A stretch of DNA of 31,931 bases from Chara braunii (Eukaryota; Streptophyta; Charophyceae; Charales; Characeae): positions 1,537,904 through 1,569,834 of the forward strand of contig BFEA01000127.1 in NCBI GenBank assembly GCA_003427395.1, given 5' to 3'. Positions 10,033 through 20,260 of the stretch are shown here, piece after piece. Position numbers and translations under genes: made by a program. The notes below the pieces were generated by a model. That model was not told where the DNA came from. It made no database searches and worked only from the letters and a program-made list of their open reading frames with translations. Positions within the stretch are counted from its first letter, which is position 1. The number at the start of each line of letters is the position of its first letter.

Positions 10033-10172
10033 GAAATCTGGTCTGCAGAAATCCAACGCGTCGAATGAAACTCAATCATTACGTGCTCACCCCCAAAAAA
10101 ACAAAACCTAAAGAGCACAAAAAATTTAGCAAAATGAACGGAAATAAATCTGTCAACACATATATTTAGCGG

Positions 10173-11160
10173 TTGAAGGCAAATCAGATTGAGTTAGTTG
10201 GCCAAATTGACACACCCAGCACCGTGCAAGGAGAAGAATTTACACAAAATGATTCTCAAGCAGGGAGCTCTACGTCACAAGTAATATACCCCATCGACCA
10301 TGTCCAGAGGGGGGATTATGTTAGTGGAAGTGCACAAAGAGCAAACCTAGCGTGTCTAATCCAAAATGAGGGTTCTATGGCAAATATTCAACAACTGGAC
10401 ATTATCCATCCCTTGGTGACTGGGATCACTCAGCACAAGGGGCAACATGATATCTTTGTTGGCGATCTAGTGATACTTTCAGAACTAAATGCCATTGACA
10501 CTTCTAGACAGGAAAATGATAACATGCCTCTTGCCATACCGGACCACCAAAAAAATGGTGGAGAAAGGATTGAGGTGGAAAATAACCAAATTAGAGGACA
10601 TAAAGATGATCAATCTAGGATCCTTGACTCCTCATCTCAGGATTGCCATTCTAACAATTCCCCTGAACCCCGAGGAACAAAAATCTCGGTGGAATCACGT
10701 GAATTGAAAGAAGTGGTTTCAGGACTCACTGGTGAACGAAAATTCCTTCTTATCACCCACAATTAATTGTGCACTACGGTAACTCCGCCAAGTTCCATAG
10801 TACAAAACAAGAGGCGGTCTGCCAAGAGAAGGGACTGTGGGGGAGAGGTGAGCGAAGAGGTCTCATCTCAGTCTCAGTTAGAACTGTTACAATGGGAGAT
10901 TGACCTCACGGAGGATCTTCTACTAGAGGAGGAGGGGAAGGCGGTATTGGATGTTGGGAGAGAATACCCCATATCTTTGCCTTCCCCTGGGCTTACCAGC
11001 AAGCGTGACAATCTTTGACGGCGATTGATAAAAATGCAGAACATTTCTCTACCTACACAAAAAGGTATAGTGGTCCTCCTTGTCCGTCTCAAGGAGGGCA
11101 TTTGGGAAGTAGGTCTTTCAGAACCCCCGGGTGCTCCTTACGAAGAGGTAACAGTCCAGG
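10173..11160 (+). pseudogene. unrecognised coding region, fourth segment
   Basis: One frame runs from MKANQIELVGQIDTPSTV at 10173 to about 11160 with two in-frame stops (TAA at 10764, TGA at 11016). The protein is polar and Gln/Ser/Asp-rich, with a basic patch (NKRRSAKRRDCGG) followed by an acidic one (EIDLTEDLLLEEEGK). The last part (VLLVRLKEGIWEVGLSEPP) ends where the sequence turns abruptly C-rich. No family is recognised. Together with 7334-10032 it looks like one A-rich relic of about 3.8 kb on the plus strand. Confidence 0.35.
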
Positions 11161-11635
11161 GTACTAAATCCTCCCCGCCCACCCCTCCGACTTCCTTCCC
11201 CCCCCCGCTTCGAGACTCCCCCCCGGTTCCCCCCCGCGTACACCTTTTCCCTTGCGCCCCCTAACCCGACTCGGGTTCCCACCCCCCCTCCGCGCACCCG
11301 ATCATCCCTCTGTGCGCGCCCCCTCTTCCTCCCCCCCCTTTCCCATGCTAATCCATTCCCCCCCCGCCCTCACGATCTTCCCCGCCCCACTCCTCGATCC
11401 ACCTCGCCCTTCCCTCCCAAACACTCCGCGCGTTTCTTCCTTCCCCCCCGCTCACTTCACCCGCCCCCGCGCTTCAACCCCACGTGCTCCTTCCAACTCC
11501 CTGCGCGACTTCCCCTCCCCGCTTCACACTCCTTCCCCCCCCCACACGCCCCTGCCATCTCCCCTGCGCGTTTCTTTCTCCACCTGCTTCGCGCTCCCTC
11601 CCCTACCCGCGCGACACATGGCACAATAAGACAAG
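11161..11635. repeat. C-rich low-complexity tract
   Basis: The plus strand is dominated by runs of C and CT. In 11161-11220, 34 of 60 bases are C, with single runs up to 9 C. The minus strand is correspondingly G-run rich and could form G-quadruplexes. Proline-rich translations here are compositional. It may be the edge of an inserted element, since the A-rich coding relic stops here. Confidence 0.8.
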
Positions 11636-12054
11636 GCTTACAAATCATCAAATTGCTCTCAACAAACATCATAGAACTTGCCCGGTTTTTTTTGTTTTTT
11701 TTTTTTTGAAATTAATTTGTTTTGAAAATTTTTCTTTAGCAGTTAGTTTTCCTTTTAAAAGTTAACAATTATTATTTCCTTTTTCTCGACAATTATCCTT
11801 CGAAAATTATTTTTGTAAATTAATCAATTTAGTTCGTCTCTAGCTCCTTTTTCTGGAATTTTGAAATACTTTTGAATTTCGAAAAATTTTCCGAATTCTT
11901 TACATCTCGAAATCAGTTTCTCCAAAAATATCCTAAAATTTTATTTCACCCGAAAATTGCAATTCCTTTCGAATCCTTGCATTCAAAATTTCTTTTTCGT
12001 ACCGAATTTTTAAATTTGAAAATACTTTCGAATTTCAAAACTTCTTCGAAATTA

Positions 12055-12062
12055 ATTTCTCC
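12055..12062. repeat. left 8-bp target site duplication (ATTTCTCC)
   Basis: ATTTCTCC here is repeated exactly at 12443-12450 and abuts both ends of the terminal inverted repeats. An 8-bp target duplication is typical of hAT-superfamily transposition. Confidence 0.88.
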
Positions 12063-12320
12063 CTGTGTAGCACACCGAACATGTTCGGCGCCCCACCGAG
12101 CAGCCGAACTTGCTCGGACGCTCGGCCGAGCGGGAACCGAACATGTTCGGCCGAGCACAAATTAGGGGGTTGTCGAGTGCGTCCTCATGTGTGTGTGGTG
12201 TATGGGGTGTGTGTGGGGTGTGTGTGGGCTGTCTGGGGGTACGTGTGTATGGTGTGTGTGTGCGTGTATGTTCAGGAGTGATGAGCGATGCCCCCCATGG
12301 CCCCCCAACCCCTATATATA

Positions 12321-12354
<34 letters not shown>

Positions 12355-12442
12355 GTTCGGGCTCGGTCCATTTCGGGCCACGTTCGGGCTCGGTACCGAG
12401 CATTCGGGTTCGGTCACCAAGCCCGAACGCGATGCTACACAG
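12063..12442. mobile_element. 380-bp non-autonomous hAT-type transposon (MITE)
   Basis: The ends are exact 10-bp terminal inverted repeats, CTGTGTAGCA (12063-12072) and TGCTACACAG (12433-12442), flanked by the perfect 8-bp duplication ATTTCTCC. Inside, both subterminal regions are dense in CCGAAC, CCGAGC and their complements, including the 14-bp palindrome CCGAACATGTTCGG twice (12075-12088 and 12137-12150). Such clustered subterminal motifs are where hAT transposases usually bind. The middle holds a GT-rich stretch (12188-12270), a TATATA run and 30 A residues (12324-12353). There is no transposase gene, so movement would need one in trans. The target-duplication length supports hAT; the TIR sequence is not a textbook hAT end, so the superfamily is probable, not certain. 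Confidence 0.85.
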
Positions 12443-12450
12443 ATTTCTCC
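12443..12450. repeat. right 8-bp target site duplication (ATTTCTCC)
   Basis: Exact match to 12055-12062 immediately outside the right terminal inverted repeat. The lack of any mismatch suggests a fairly recent insertion compared with the decayed chromovirus around it. Confidence 0.88.
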
Positions 12451-13171
12451 TAATCCGAAAATATTCTTTCCTTCTTCAAAAAATTCTTTGCGAATTTCGG
12501 CTAAAATTGCACCTTTAGTACAAATTTAAACTTTTNCAAACCCGAACATTTTAATTACTTAAATAATTAAATCCCGAAAAAGAACCAAATCAACTTTTAA
12601 ATCCGTATTCAACTTTCTTTTCATTTTGAAAGTTCTCGGATTTCTTTTTCAAATTTCGTTTGATTTTTCTCGAATTTAATCTTTTTTTTTCCAACATTTT
12701 TTTATTTTTTCAAAGTAATTCGGAAATCCCGATTTAAATTATTTTCATAATTATCATTTAAATTCATTAAAAATTTAAAATAACCCCCTAAAATATAGCA
12801 ATTTTTTTTGAATTTTTCCACTTATTCCAATTTTAAATTTTCCACATTTTGTCACGTAAAATAGCCCGAATTTTTTTTATTGTCATTTAGAATTTCTTTC
12901 CAAGAGTTTTTCCCTTTTTGAAAATTAATCAAACAAATTTGAATTTCATTATCTTGAAAATTTAATTTTTTCCTTTTCCTTTACCCCGAATTTTCTGCAA
13001 TTTTTCTTCGCGAAATTTTATTCCATTTGAAATTTACGTTCTGATTTTAATTTTATTCCCCAAAACTTTGCCCCCAAATTTTCATTCCCCCCCCCTCTCA
13101 CGACAACTTCCTCTAACCACGATTTAAATCAACCATCATTTTTTTAAATCGGGATTAGAAACCACTCCCAC

Positions 13172-14190
13172 ATGCCACCCCGTCAATCCAAGACCTCCCA
13201 ACGCGCTGCCGTCGACGGCGCTGCTGCCGCCGCTGCTGCCACCTCCGCCGTTGTTGTCACCTCCGTTGTCCCCTCCACTCCATCTTCTCCCTCTGCCCCA
13301 CCTTCGTCCCTCCCCATGGCCGAAGGCACCTCAAGCATCGACATGGGCTTGCTCCACATGGATTCCGTCGAGGATATCCACCACGAGCTTGTCGACCAGC
13401 CAGGCACCGGGAAAAACACATCGCTCCTCTCCATGTTTCAAGCACTCTCTGCCTCGCTCCGCAGAATCGAGGTCTCCATGACCTCCATATCCGATTGCGT
13501 CACATCCCTTGAAAACCACACACCCGCCATCACCGTCGTCACGACGTCATCACCCCCCTCCTCCTCCGGCCAATCCATCCAATCCACCCCCGCTGGCCAA
13601 ACCGGCCAACCATCTTCTTCCGGCCAAAATAGCCAACCCCCCTCCTCCGGCCAATCTGGCCAAAGCCTCTCCGCCGGCCAAGCCGGCCAGACCTCATCCT
13701 CCAACACCACCCCCCCACTGTCCTCCACCACACCTTCTTCCACACCCGTCACTTCCCTTCCCGTTTCCCTCCCCTCCTCACAACCTACTACAAGCGCTTC
13801 CACCACTACACGAACCACTCCCCTTCGCCTCTCCTCCCCCCTCACCCAACCTCTCCTAACTACTTCCATCATCCCCTCTGTCCACCCCTCTTACTCCCAA
13901 GTCCTTTCAGGCGTTTACCCCGCCATACCCCAACCTCCTCCTTGCTACCTCCTTAGTGACCGCAGCCAGGATCACACCTGCTACGACACCTCTCCTGACG
14001 ATGGCAACTTCAACAACCTCGCTTGCATCGTCCCCCGCAACAGGGACATTCCCCGCTCCTTCCGTGCCACCGATATCGTGACGTTCTCCGGCCTCCCCCA
14101 CGAGGACATCCTCCTTTCCCTCTCTCAAATTCAAAATGCCTTCGATCTCCACAACATGCCCTTCGCTCATTGGCTCAACCTCCCGCCTCC
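13172..14190 (+). pseudogene. chromovirus Gag, N-terminal part
   Basis: The start MPPRQSKTSQ at 13172 follows the AT-rich leader and fits the composition switch. An Ala-rich segment and a Ser/Pro/Thr-rich segment follow, with an imperfect SSSGQ/AGQ repeat at about residues 131-175 (DNA 13563-13712). The Gag core begins at TDIVTFSGLPHEDILLSLSQ and NAFDLHNMPFAHW. Here the frame is lost: the reading continues in the next frame from about 14175. The frame stays open to 14320 but that tail is out of frame with Gag. Gag would assemble the virus-like particle. Confidence 0.75.
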
Positions 14191-14972
14191 AAGGCGCCGC
14201 CGCTCAATGGTGGTTAACCAAAGCCAACAACCGCCGAGCCAACAACCTTCCCCGCATCACCTTCCTTCAATGGGCCGACCTTCTCATCGCCACCTTCCGT
14301 CCGCAAACGACCATCGATGACTACATCGATCAATTTTGCAACCCCTGCCAAACCGGCCCCACCGAGCGATTCATCCATTACGTTCGCTCCCTCCGCCTCC
14401 ACATCCCGTTGACTCCCATTCCCGACTACGTCTTCATCTCCCGCATCAAGCGGGTATGCTTCCCCCACCTCGCCGCAACCCTCGCCCATGAGCTCGAGCT
14501 CCCTCTCACCGATCTCCTTACCCGCCTTCTCCACCATGATCGCCTTCCTCACCTCCACTCTCAACGACCAGCCGCCCCCAACCGCACCCGGTTTTTCCAC
14601 AACATGGCCTCCGACGACTCGTCACTCCCCTCCGACGACGGCTTTGATTCCTCTCCCGAGTCCCTTGACCCAGCCCAATTCACCGAGGAAGACTTCCAGG
14701 CTGTCCATCTCATAAGGATGGAACGGCAACGCCTGGCCTCCCAGCCTTCCTCCTCCCCCCAACCCCCTCGCCTAAAAAGGCTCACCCCCGCCGAACGCGG
14801 CTTCCTCCAGGCCAACGACGGTTGCTTCCATTGCCGCCAGTTGGGGCATCAGCAAACCAATTGCCCCAAGGCCGACCGTTCCACCCACCAGGCTTCTCGC
14901 CCCACCGGATCCGGCCCTCCCACATCCACTTCCTCCTCCTCCACCACGGCCTCTGGGCCCTCCTCCACTTGA
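14136..14972 (+). pseudogene. chromovirus Gag, C-terminal part with zinc knuckle
   Basis: After a frameshift near 14175 this frame gives RLQGAAAQWWLTKAN, the Gag signature around the QWW motif, then WADLLIATFRP and IDDYIDQFCN. Near the C-terminus is a CCHC zinc knuckle, CFHCRQLGHQQTNC (Cx2Cx4Hx4C), which binds the element's RNA during packaging. A Ser/Thr-rich tail ends at a TGA at 14970. With the 13172 segment it gives a near full-length Gag split by one indel. Confidence 0.82.
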
Positions 14973-15027
14973 ACACTGTCCCCCCACCCCTTGTAGCCAT
15001 GTCCTGGCATCAACAATTCGTCTGCCG

Positions 15028-15696
15028 GTGACGACTTTCACACCGGACACCCCCCAGGCGTCGCAGTCTACTCCGCCTGCCCTCCTCCCGACGACGTCCT
15101 CTATTCCGTCAGCTGAGAACCCCACAACCACATGTTCCACTACCCTCCTCCCCAACCCCTCCACCATCACTTTCTCCAGTCTCGTTGAGGACCGAGACCG
15201 ACACACTCGGCTTGTTAGATTAGGCCTCGAGCAGCGCCGCCTCAACGCCATGATCTCCTCCGCTTGTGCCGGGACCGCCCAGTTCCAGCTCAAGTTCGTC
15301 GCCGTCTCCTTTGGAGCATCGACGGTGAAGTTTCGGGCCCTTCTCGACATTGGTGCCACCGACAACTTCATCACGGATGCCTGTGTCCGCAAAGCCGGCC
15401 TCTCTTCCACCGGCTATGATTCCCCGATCACCATCCGCCTAGGGGATAAGGACTCAGCCATCATCGTCGACCTCACAGTCCCCGAGACCACAATGACTGT
15501 CGGCCCTCTTCGCAGTCAGGTCTCCTTCGATGTCATGCACCTCATGTGCGACATCGTACTCGGGACTCCTTGGCTCGACCGCTACATGCCCTATACCTTC
15601 CACCCCTCTTTCGTCCGCCTCTCCACCCCTCCCGATTCATCCTCCCTCCACCCCTTCCCCCGTCTCTCCTCACCAATTTCTTCACATGACCCGTGA
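15028..15696 (+). pseudogene. chromovirus aspartic protease
   Basis: The frame starts MTTFTPDTPQ, but that Met is only the first available; protease is normally part of the Gag-Pol polyprotein. The active-site region reads LLDIGATDNFI (catalytic Asp in a D-I-G-A box, where D-S/T-G-A is usual), followed by LGDKDSAIIVDLTV and DIVLGTPWL, the conserved ILG-like second motif. This enzyme matures Gag and Pol. The segment is open but shifted relative to both Gag and RT. Ile in place of Ser/Thr in the active-site triplet may already reduce activity. Confidence 0.8.
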
Positions 15697-16745
15697 GCAC
15701 CCCGACTCTGCCTACTATTGCCTTATCATTAACCGCGTCCGTCCCGAGGACTTGCTCCCAACGGACAAACCCGACCAAGACCCCCCCTCCGACCCTCAGA
15801 TCTCCGCCCTCCTATCCGAATTCAAAGACGTGTTTCCCGAATCCTTGCCCGTCGGACTACCTCCCGACCGAGGTGTTTCCCACACCATCGATCTCGAGCC
15901 CGGCCACTCCCCCCCTTGCCGCCCCCCATACCAGCTCTCCGTCCCCGAGGCCGAAGAAATGAAGCGCGAACTCAATGAACTCCTTGAAAAAGGATTCATT
16001 AATCCTAGTTCCTCCCCCTTCGGTACCAGCTGTCTCTTCGTCAAGAAGAACGACACCTCGGAACTCCGCATGTGCACGAACTACCCCGCCTTGAACTGGA
16101 TCACGATCAAGAACAAGTATCTGGTTCTTCGGATATCCGAACTTCTTGATCGCCTCCGTGGAGCTAAATACTTTACCAAGATCGACCTTCGCAGTGGCTT
16201 CCACCAGATCCGCATCCGCGAGGAGGACACCCACAAAACCGCCTTTCGCTCCCGCTTCGGGCACTACGAGTTTCTCGTAATGCCTTTCGGTCTCACCAAC
16301 GCCCCCGCCACATTCCAATCCACCATGAACCACATCTTCCACGACCTCCTCGAAGTCTGTGTCGTGATCTACCTCAACGACATCCTTGTTTTTAGCCCCA
16401 CCTTCGAGGCCCACCTTGATCATCTCCGCCAAGTTCTCGCCATCCTCCACGACCAGAAATTATACGCCAAGCTCAGCAAATGCACATTTTCTGCCCCTAG
16501 TGTAGAATACCTTCGTCATATTATCTCCACCGACGACATCCGCATGGACCCCAAAAAGGTCTCTGCCCTCGTGGAGTTCCCCCCTCCCACCACTTTAACC
16601 CAACTTCTCTCCTTCATGGGACTCGCCAACTACTACCGCCCCTTCATCCGCAACTTTTTCGACGTTTCCTACCCTCTCCATGAGCTCACCCGTGCCACCG
16701 AACCCTTCGCTTGGACAGACCGCTCCAAGCCGCCTTCGACAAACT
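15686..16745 (+). pseudogene. chromovirus reverse transcriptase with altered YxDD box
   Basis: The palm and fingers are clear: SPFGTSCLFVKKND, a degenerate NYPALNWITIKNKY, then FTKIDLRSGFHQIRI, FGHYEFLVMPFGLTNAPATFQ and the active-site motif. That motif reads YLNDILVFS, so the first Asp of the usual Y-x-D-D is Asn. FMGLANYYRPFIRNF marks the thumb. The frame is open from before 15686 to 17074, but the RT reading is lost near 16745, where RNase H continues in another frame. With a metal-binding Asp replaced, this copy should be inactive even if frames were intact. Confidence 0.88.
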
Positions 16746-17158
16746 CAGGAGCTCATCACCACTGCCCCTGTCCGCAAAATCACCGACCCCACTCGCCACT
16801 TCTTCGTCACCACGGATGCCTCCGACTTTGCCATCGGGATCGTCTTATCCTAGCACTTTCCCCCCGACCCCGCGGAAACCCCCTCCATCAAGGACTCCCC
16901 CACTCACTCCCAATGCCCACCTGGCGAGCACCCCATCGCATTCGCCAGCAAGAAACTCCTTCCCGCAAAAATGAACTATCCATCCAACGAAAAGGAGCTC
17001 CTCGCCATGGTCTACGCCCTCAAAGTATGGCGCCCGTACCTCGACAGGCAATACTTCAGCATCCGTACCGATAACACCGTTGTCTCCTTCATCTTGACCA
17101 AGAAAAACATCACCCCACGCCAAACCCGCTAACTAAACTTCCTTGCCCAATTTACCTT
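16711..17158 (+). pseudogene. chromovirus RNase H
   Basis: Two short frame changes around 16711-16745 lead into RNase H: FFVTTDASDFAIGIVL (catalytic Asp), then YPSNEKELLAMVYALKVWRPYL (catalytic Glu) and FSIRTDN (Asp). In-frame stops occur at about 16855 (TAG, where Gln is expected before HFPP) and about 17130 (TAA). Near 17160 one base appears lost, moving the reading to the frame used by integrase (DKSNRVADALSR). The catalytic residues themselves are retained. Confidence 0.82.
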
Positions 17159-18573
17159 TACCATTCACCCCTGACAAGAGCAACCGCGTTGCCGATGCCC
17201 TCTCCCGCTGCCCTGATCACAAACCCCCCGAGAAAGTCTATGCCGCCATGACCCACATCCAGCTCGTGCCATCACTCCGCCATCGCTACACCGAAGGATA
17301 CTTCTCTTGTCCCGACCTCTCCACCATCTACAACAAATTTCGCGACATCGACCACGTCCCCGACTACTCCCTATATGACAACCTCCTTCACATCGAGACC
17401 AAAGGCACTAGCTGACTCTGCATCCCTGACGCCCGTGGCCTCCGCACCCAACTCTTGGCCGAGCACCACGGCGCCAAGACCGCTGACCACCTTGGTTTCT
17501 AGGAAACCTTTGACACCATCTCCTGATACTTCCATTGACCTTCTATCCTTGCCGACGTCAAAGCCTACATCCGCTCGTGCCCCACATGTCAGGTTGTCAA
17601 CCCCTCGAACCGGGCCAAACCCGGTAAGCTCCAATCATTGCCCATCCCCACGCACCGATGGCAGTCCGTTTCCATGGACTTCGTGTGCGGTCTTCCCAAG
17701 ACCGACCGTGGGAATGATTGCATCTACGTCATTGTTTGATGTTTGACCAAACGTGCTCATTTCATTCCTTATACCACCTCGCACAATGCCAAAGACATTG
17801 CCATTCTCTTCTTCTACCATGTCGCCCGACACCACGGCCTCCCTGAGAATATCATCAGTGATCGCGACCCCCGCTTCCTCTCCCAATTCTGGAAACAATT
17901 CTTCCATGCCTACGGAACCTCGCTCAGGCACAACACTGCATTCCACCCACAGACCGACGGACAAACCGAGAAGATGAACGATACTCTCCAAAGAATCGTG
18001 CGGAAGTATTGTCATCCCCACCAGCATGATTGGGATCAGTTGCTCACCGCCGCCGAGATTGCCTACAACAATGCCGTTTGCCCTTCCACCGGCATGTTCC
18101 CCTTTTACCTTGACCTTGGCTATCAGCCCCGCTTGCCCTATGATTTCCTGCGCCCCTCTCAACTCAACCCATCCTTCCCCTGCCCCTCTCTCAATGAATG
18201 GGTTGCAACAATGAACCGTCTCCTAAGAGAAGCAACTGAGTCAATCCAACACACCCAGGAACAACAATCTAAACAAGCCAACAAACATCGCCGTGATATC
18301 ACCTTCCAAGTAGGGGACAAGGTCTGACTCTCCGCCAAACGCTTTGAACCCGAACAGGGCTTGTCCAAGAAACTCTCAAACAAGTGGCTTGGTCCCTTCC
18401 CCATCATTGAACAAACCTCCCCCGTCAATTACAAACTTCAGCTTCCCCCTGACATGAGCCGTGTCCACCCTATCTTCCATGTCGAATACCTCAAAGAATA
18501 CCATGAATCCCCGCCACAGTTCTCTGATCGCCCTCACCCTCGTCCCCCTCCTATCATGCTCCCCACTGGACCT
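17159..18573 (+). pseudogene. chromovirus integrase
   Basis: One frame covers the whole domain with several in-frame stops. It contains the linker SNRVADALSRCPDH, the HHCC zinc domain (EHHGAKTADHLGF and RSCPTCQVVNP), and the core with all three catalytic residues in context: SMDFVCGLPK (Asp), IISDRDPRF (Asp) and HPQTDGQTEKMNDTL (Glu). The GPF/Y-type C-terminal module follows (KWLGPFPIIEQ, PIFHVEYLKEY). Stops lie at about 17412, 17502, 17535, 17550, 17737 and 18325, mostly TGA or TAG replacing Trp, Arg or Gln. The longest open part is 17743-18327. Confidence 0.88.
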
Positions 18574-18762
18574 GAATTCTCCGTGGAATCCATCATTGGC
18601 CGTAGAACAACCCAAGTCGCTGATCACCCGGAACCAATCAAAGAATACAAAGTCAAGTGGACAGGCTACCCGGATGAAGAATCAACATGAGAACCCCTTG
18701 AAAATCTCAAGAATGCCATGAGACTTGTCCGTGCCTATGATCGTTCCCACCCTGCATCTTAG
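18574..18762 (+). pseudogene. chromodomain at integrase C-terminus
   Basis: In the integrase frame, EFSVESIIGRR is followed by EYKVKWTGYPDEEST, a stop, and EPLENLKNAMRLVRAY. This matches a chromodomain: strand 1, the aromatic-bearing KWxGY motif, the (S/T)WEP motif and the C-terminal helix. The Trp of WEP is TGA here. In chromoviruses this domain steers insertion to chromatin carrying particular histone methylation. Only one of the usual methyl-lysine cage aromatics is clearly visible, so it may be a group II type. Confidence 0.87.
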
Positions 18763-19301
18763 CTATCCCCCTGCCTATACCTTGGCTAAAACCTTGAACC
18801 CTTGCTTAAACCCTGCTACAACCTCGCCACCTTGTTCTACACACACCCCTGCCACAACCACCCTTGCCCTTGACCCCGATTCCAGATGTCTGATCTGCCC
18901 TTGTCCCTTGCCTAGCTCTGCCCCATTCGCCCTCCCCACTTCCTTGTTCATCTTGTCCAATGCTTGTGGACCTGGGTGACGACGACAATAAAGGATTTAA
19001 TGGCATGCGCACGAGGAGGATGGCTTGCTGCACCACTGTTCATGGAGACTATGCAGCTGGATTAGCCACCATGCTGCTACACCTAGCCAACACCCTGCCT
19101 CGCAGACTCCCTGGAGCAGCTACTTGTGACATGAACCATGTACCAGTCTGCGACTTCCTTGCTACCGGATCAGACTCCACTGCAGATCATGTACCGGACG
19201 TGCCCACAACCATCGACCATGGACCTGTTGACTTTCCACGCATCAACACTCAGCATCTTGTTTCTCTTTGTTGAAGACCATTTAAGACCCCCCTTGCCGC
19301 T

Positions 19302-19385
19302 GACCAAGACCTTTGCAGTTCGCCTTGCTTTCATCATCGACCTGACAAAGACCCTTGCAGTTTGCCTTGCTTCCATCATCGACCT
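19302..19385 (+). repeat. 42-bp tandem repeat, two copies
   Basis: The units start GACCAAGACC at 19302 and GACAAAGACC at 19344; a third start, GACCAAGACC, at 19386 is not continued. The units share TTGCAGTT, CGCCTTGCTT-like and CATCATCGACCT segments. Confidence 0.8.
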
Positions 19386-19654
19386 GACCAAGACCTCCTT
19401 CAAGACCCATATTGCTGCCGCTGATCTGGGACTGCTCAAGACTTCCGAAGACCCCTTCTTGCTGCCGATCAAGACACTTGAAGACCTCCCCTAGACCCCG
19501 TGCCCAATTGCAGACCTCAGACTCTTTACCCACATCCCATCAAACATCCCAGCCCTTGTACATGCAAACTGTGCCCTTGAACCTTGCAACAAACAATTTT
19601 TATTTTTATTTTCTTATTATTATTATTATTTTTCCGTCCCCTGACAATGTATAA

Positions 19655-20105
19655 CCTTGTAGAATTTCCACTGAAATACTCGTTCACCCTTGTAGAACAT
19701 CCATAGGAAACCCCGTTACCTGCTCTCCGTTGTAGATCATCAATAGGAAACCCTGTTACCTCTTCACCCTTGTCAACCATCTATAGGACTACCCTGTTCC
19801 CCATGCAGCACCCCTANTTCATCATTAGCAGATCCCTGTTTCCCTAACCATTGTTTCCCGTACCCACTAGAACATTCATAGACATCCCCTGTTCCCCTGA
19901 CTATTGTTTCCCTTACCCAGTAGAACTTCAATAGAAGTCCCCTATTCCCTGAACTTTGTTCCCCCTTAACCTATAGCAAACCATGTAGTCCCTTTAGTTC
20001 ATCAGTAGGACTACCCTGCTTCCTGCCGTCCCTATAGTTCATTTGTAGGACTACCCTGTTCCCTGCAACCCCCCTAGTTCATCAGTAGGACAACTCTGTT
20101 CACCG
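19655..20105 (+). repeat. degenerate minisatellite of about 37-53 bp units
   Basis: About ten imperfect units share an order of TTGTAGAACATC or TAGTTCATCAG, then ATAGGAAACCC or TAGGACTACCC, then TGTTCCCTG or GTTACC. The units change gradually along the array, as expected from local duplication followed by divergence. Confidence 0.7.
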
Positions 20106-20260
20106 GTACCAAACTAGGTTCCCTCTTACTCACGCAGCCCATGCCACCCACATTATACCCCTCTTCCCTTTCGACTTGTTAACCAGTGATCTGCCCCGTC
20201 CCGTCCTTCACAGATTTCAGCATTGCTTCATGATTTTTGGCAGCCNGGACGTTGCCTTCT

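Larger units (their letters stand above)
11636..13171 (+). other. AT-rich non-coding leader upstream of chromovirus Gag
   Basis: A T- and A-rich stretch with many short CGAAA or TTCGAA motifs (for example 11801, 11879, 11908, 11969, 12028, 12047) and C-runs near 13086. It contains no gene. It directly precedes the Gag start at 13172 and could be the element's 5' untranslated region or a diverged 5' LTR, but I found no sequence here matching the candidate 3' LTR. It is interrupted by the hAT-type element at 12063-12442. An N occurs at 12536. Confidence 0.5.
18763..20260 (+). other. chromovirus 3' non-coding region
   Basis: 1.5 kb between the chromodomain and the polypurine tract. No domain was found. 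It includes a two-copy 42-bp repeat (19302-19385), a TTA-rich stretch (19591-19640) and a degenerate minisatellite (19655-20105). Single Ns occur at 19817 and 20246. Such long 3' regions are common in large plant gypsy elements. Confidence 0.6.

Noticed and set aside
13438-13872. 144-codon minus-strand frame opposite Gag
   Set aside because: A shadow of the C-rich Gag coding strand, with Trp/Gly/Glu-rich composition from reverse-complemented codons.
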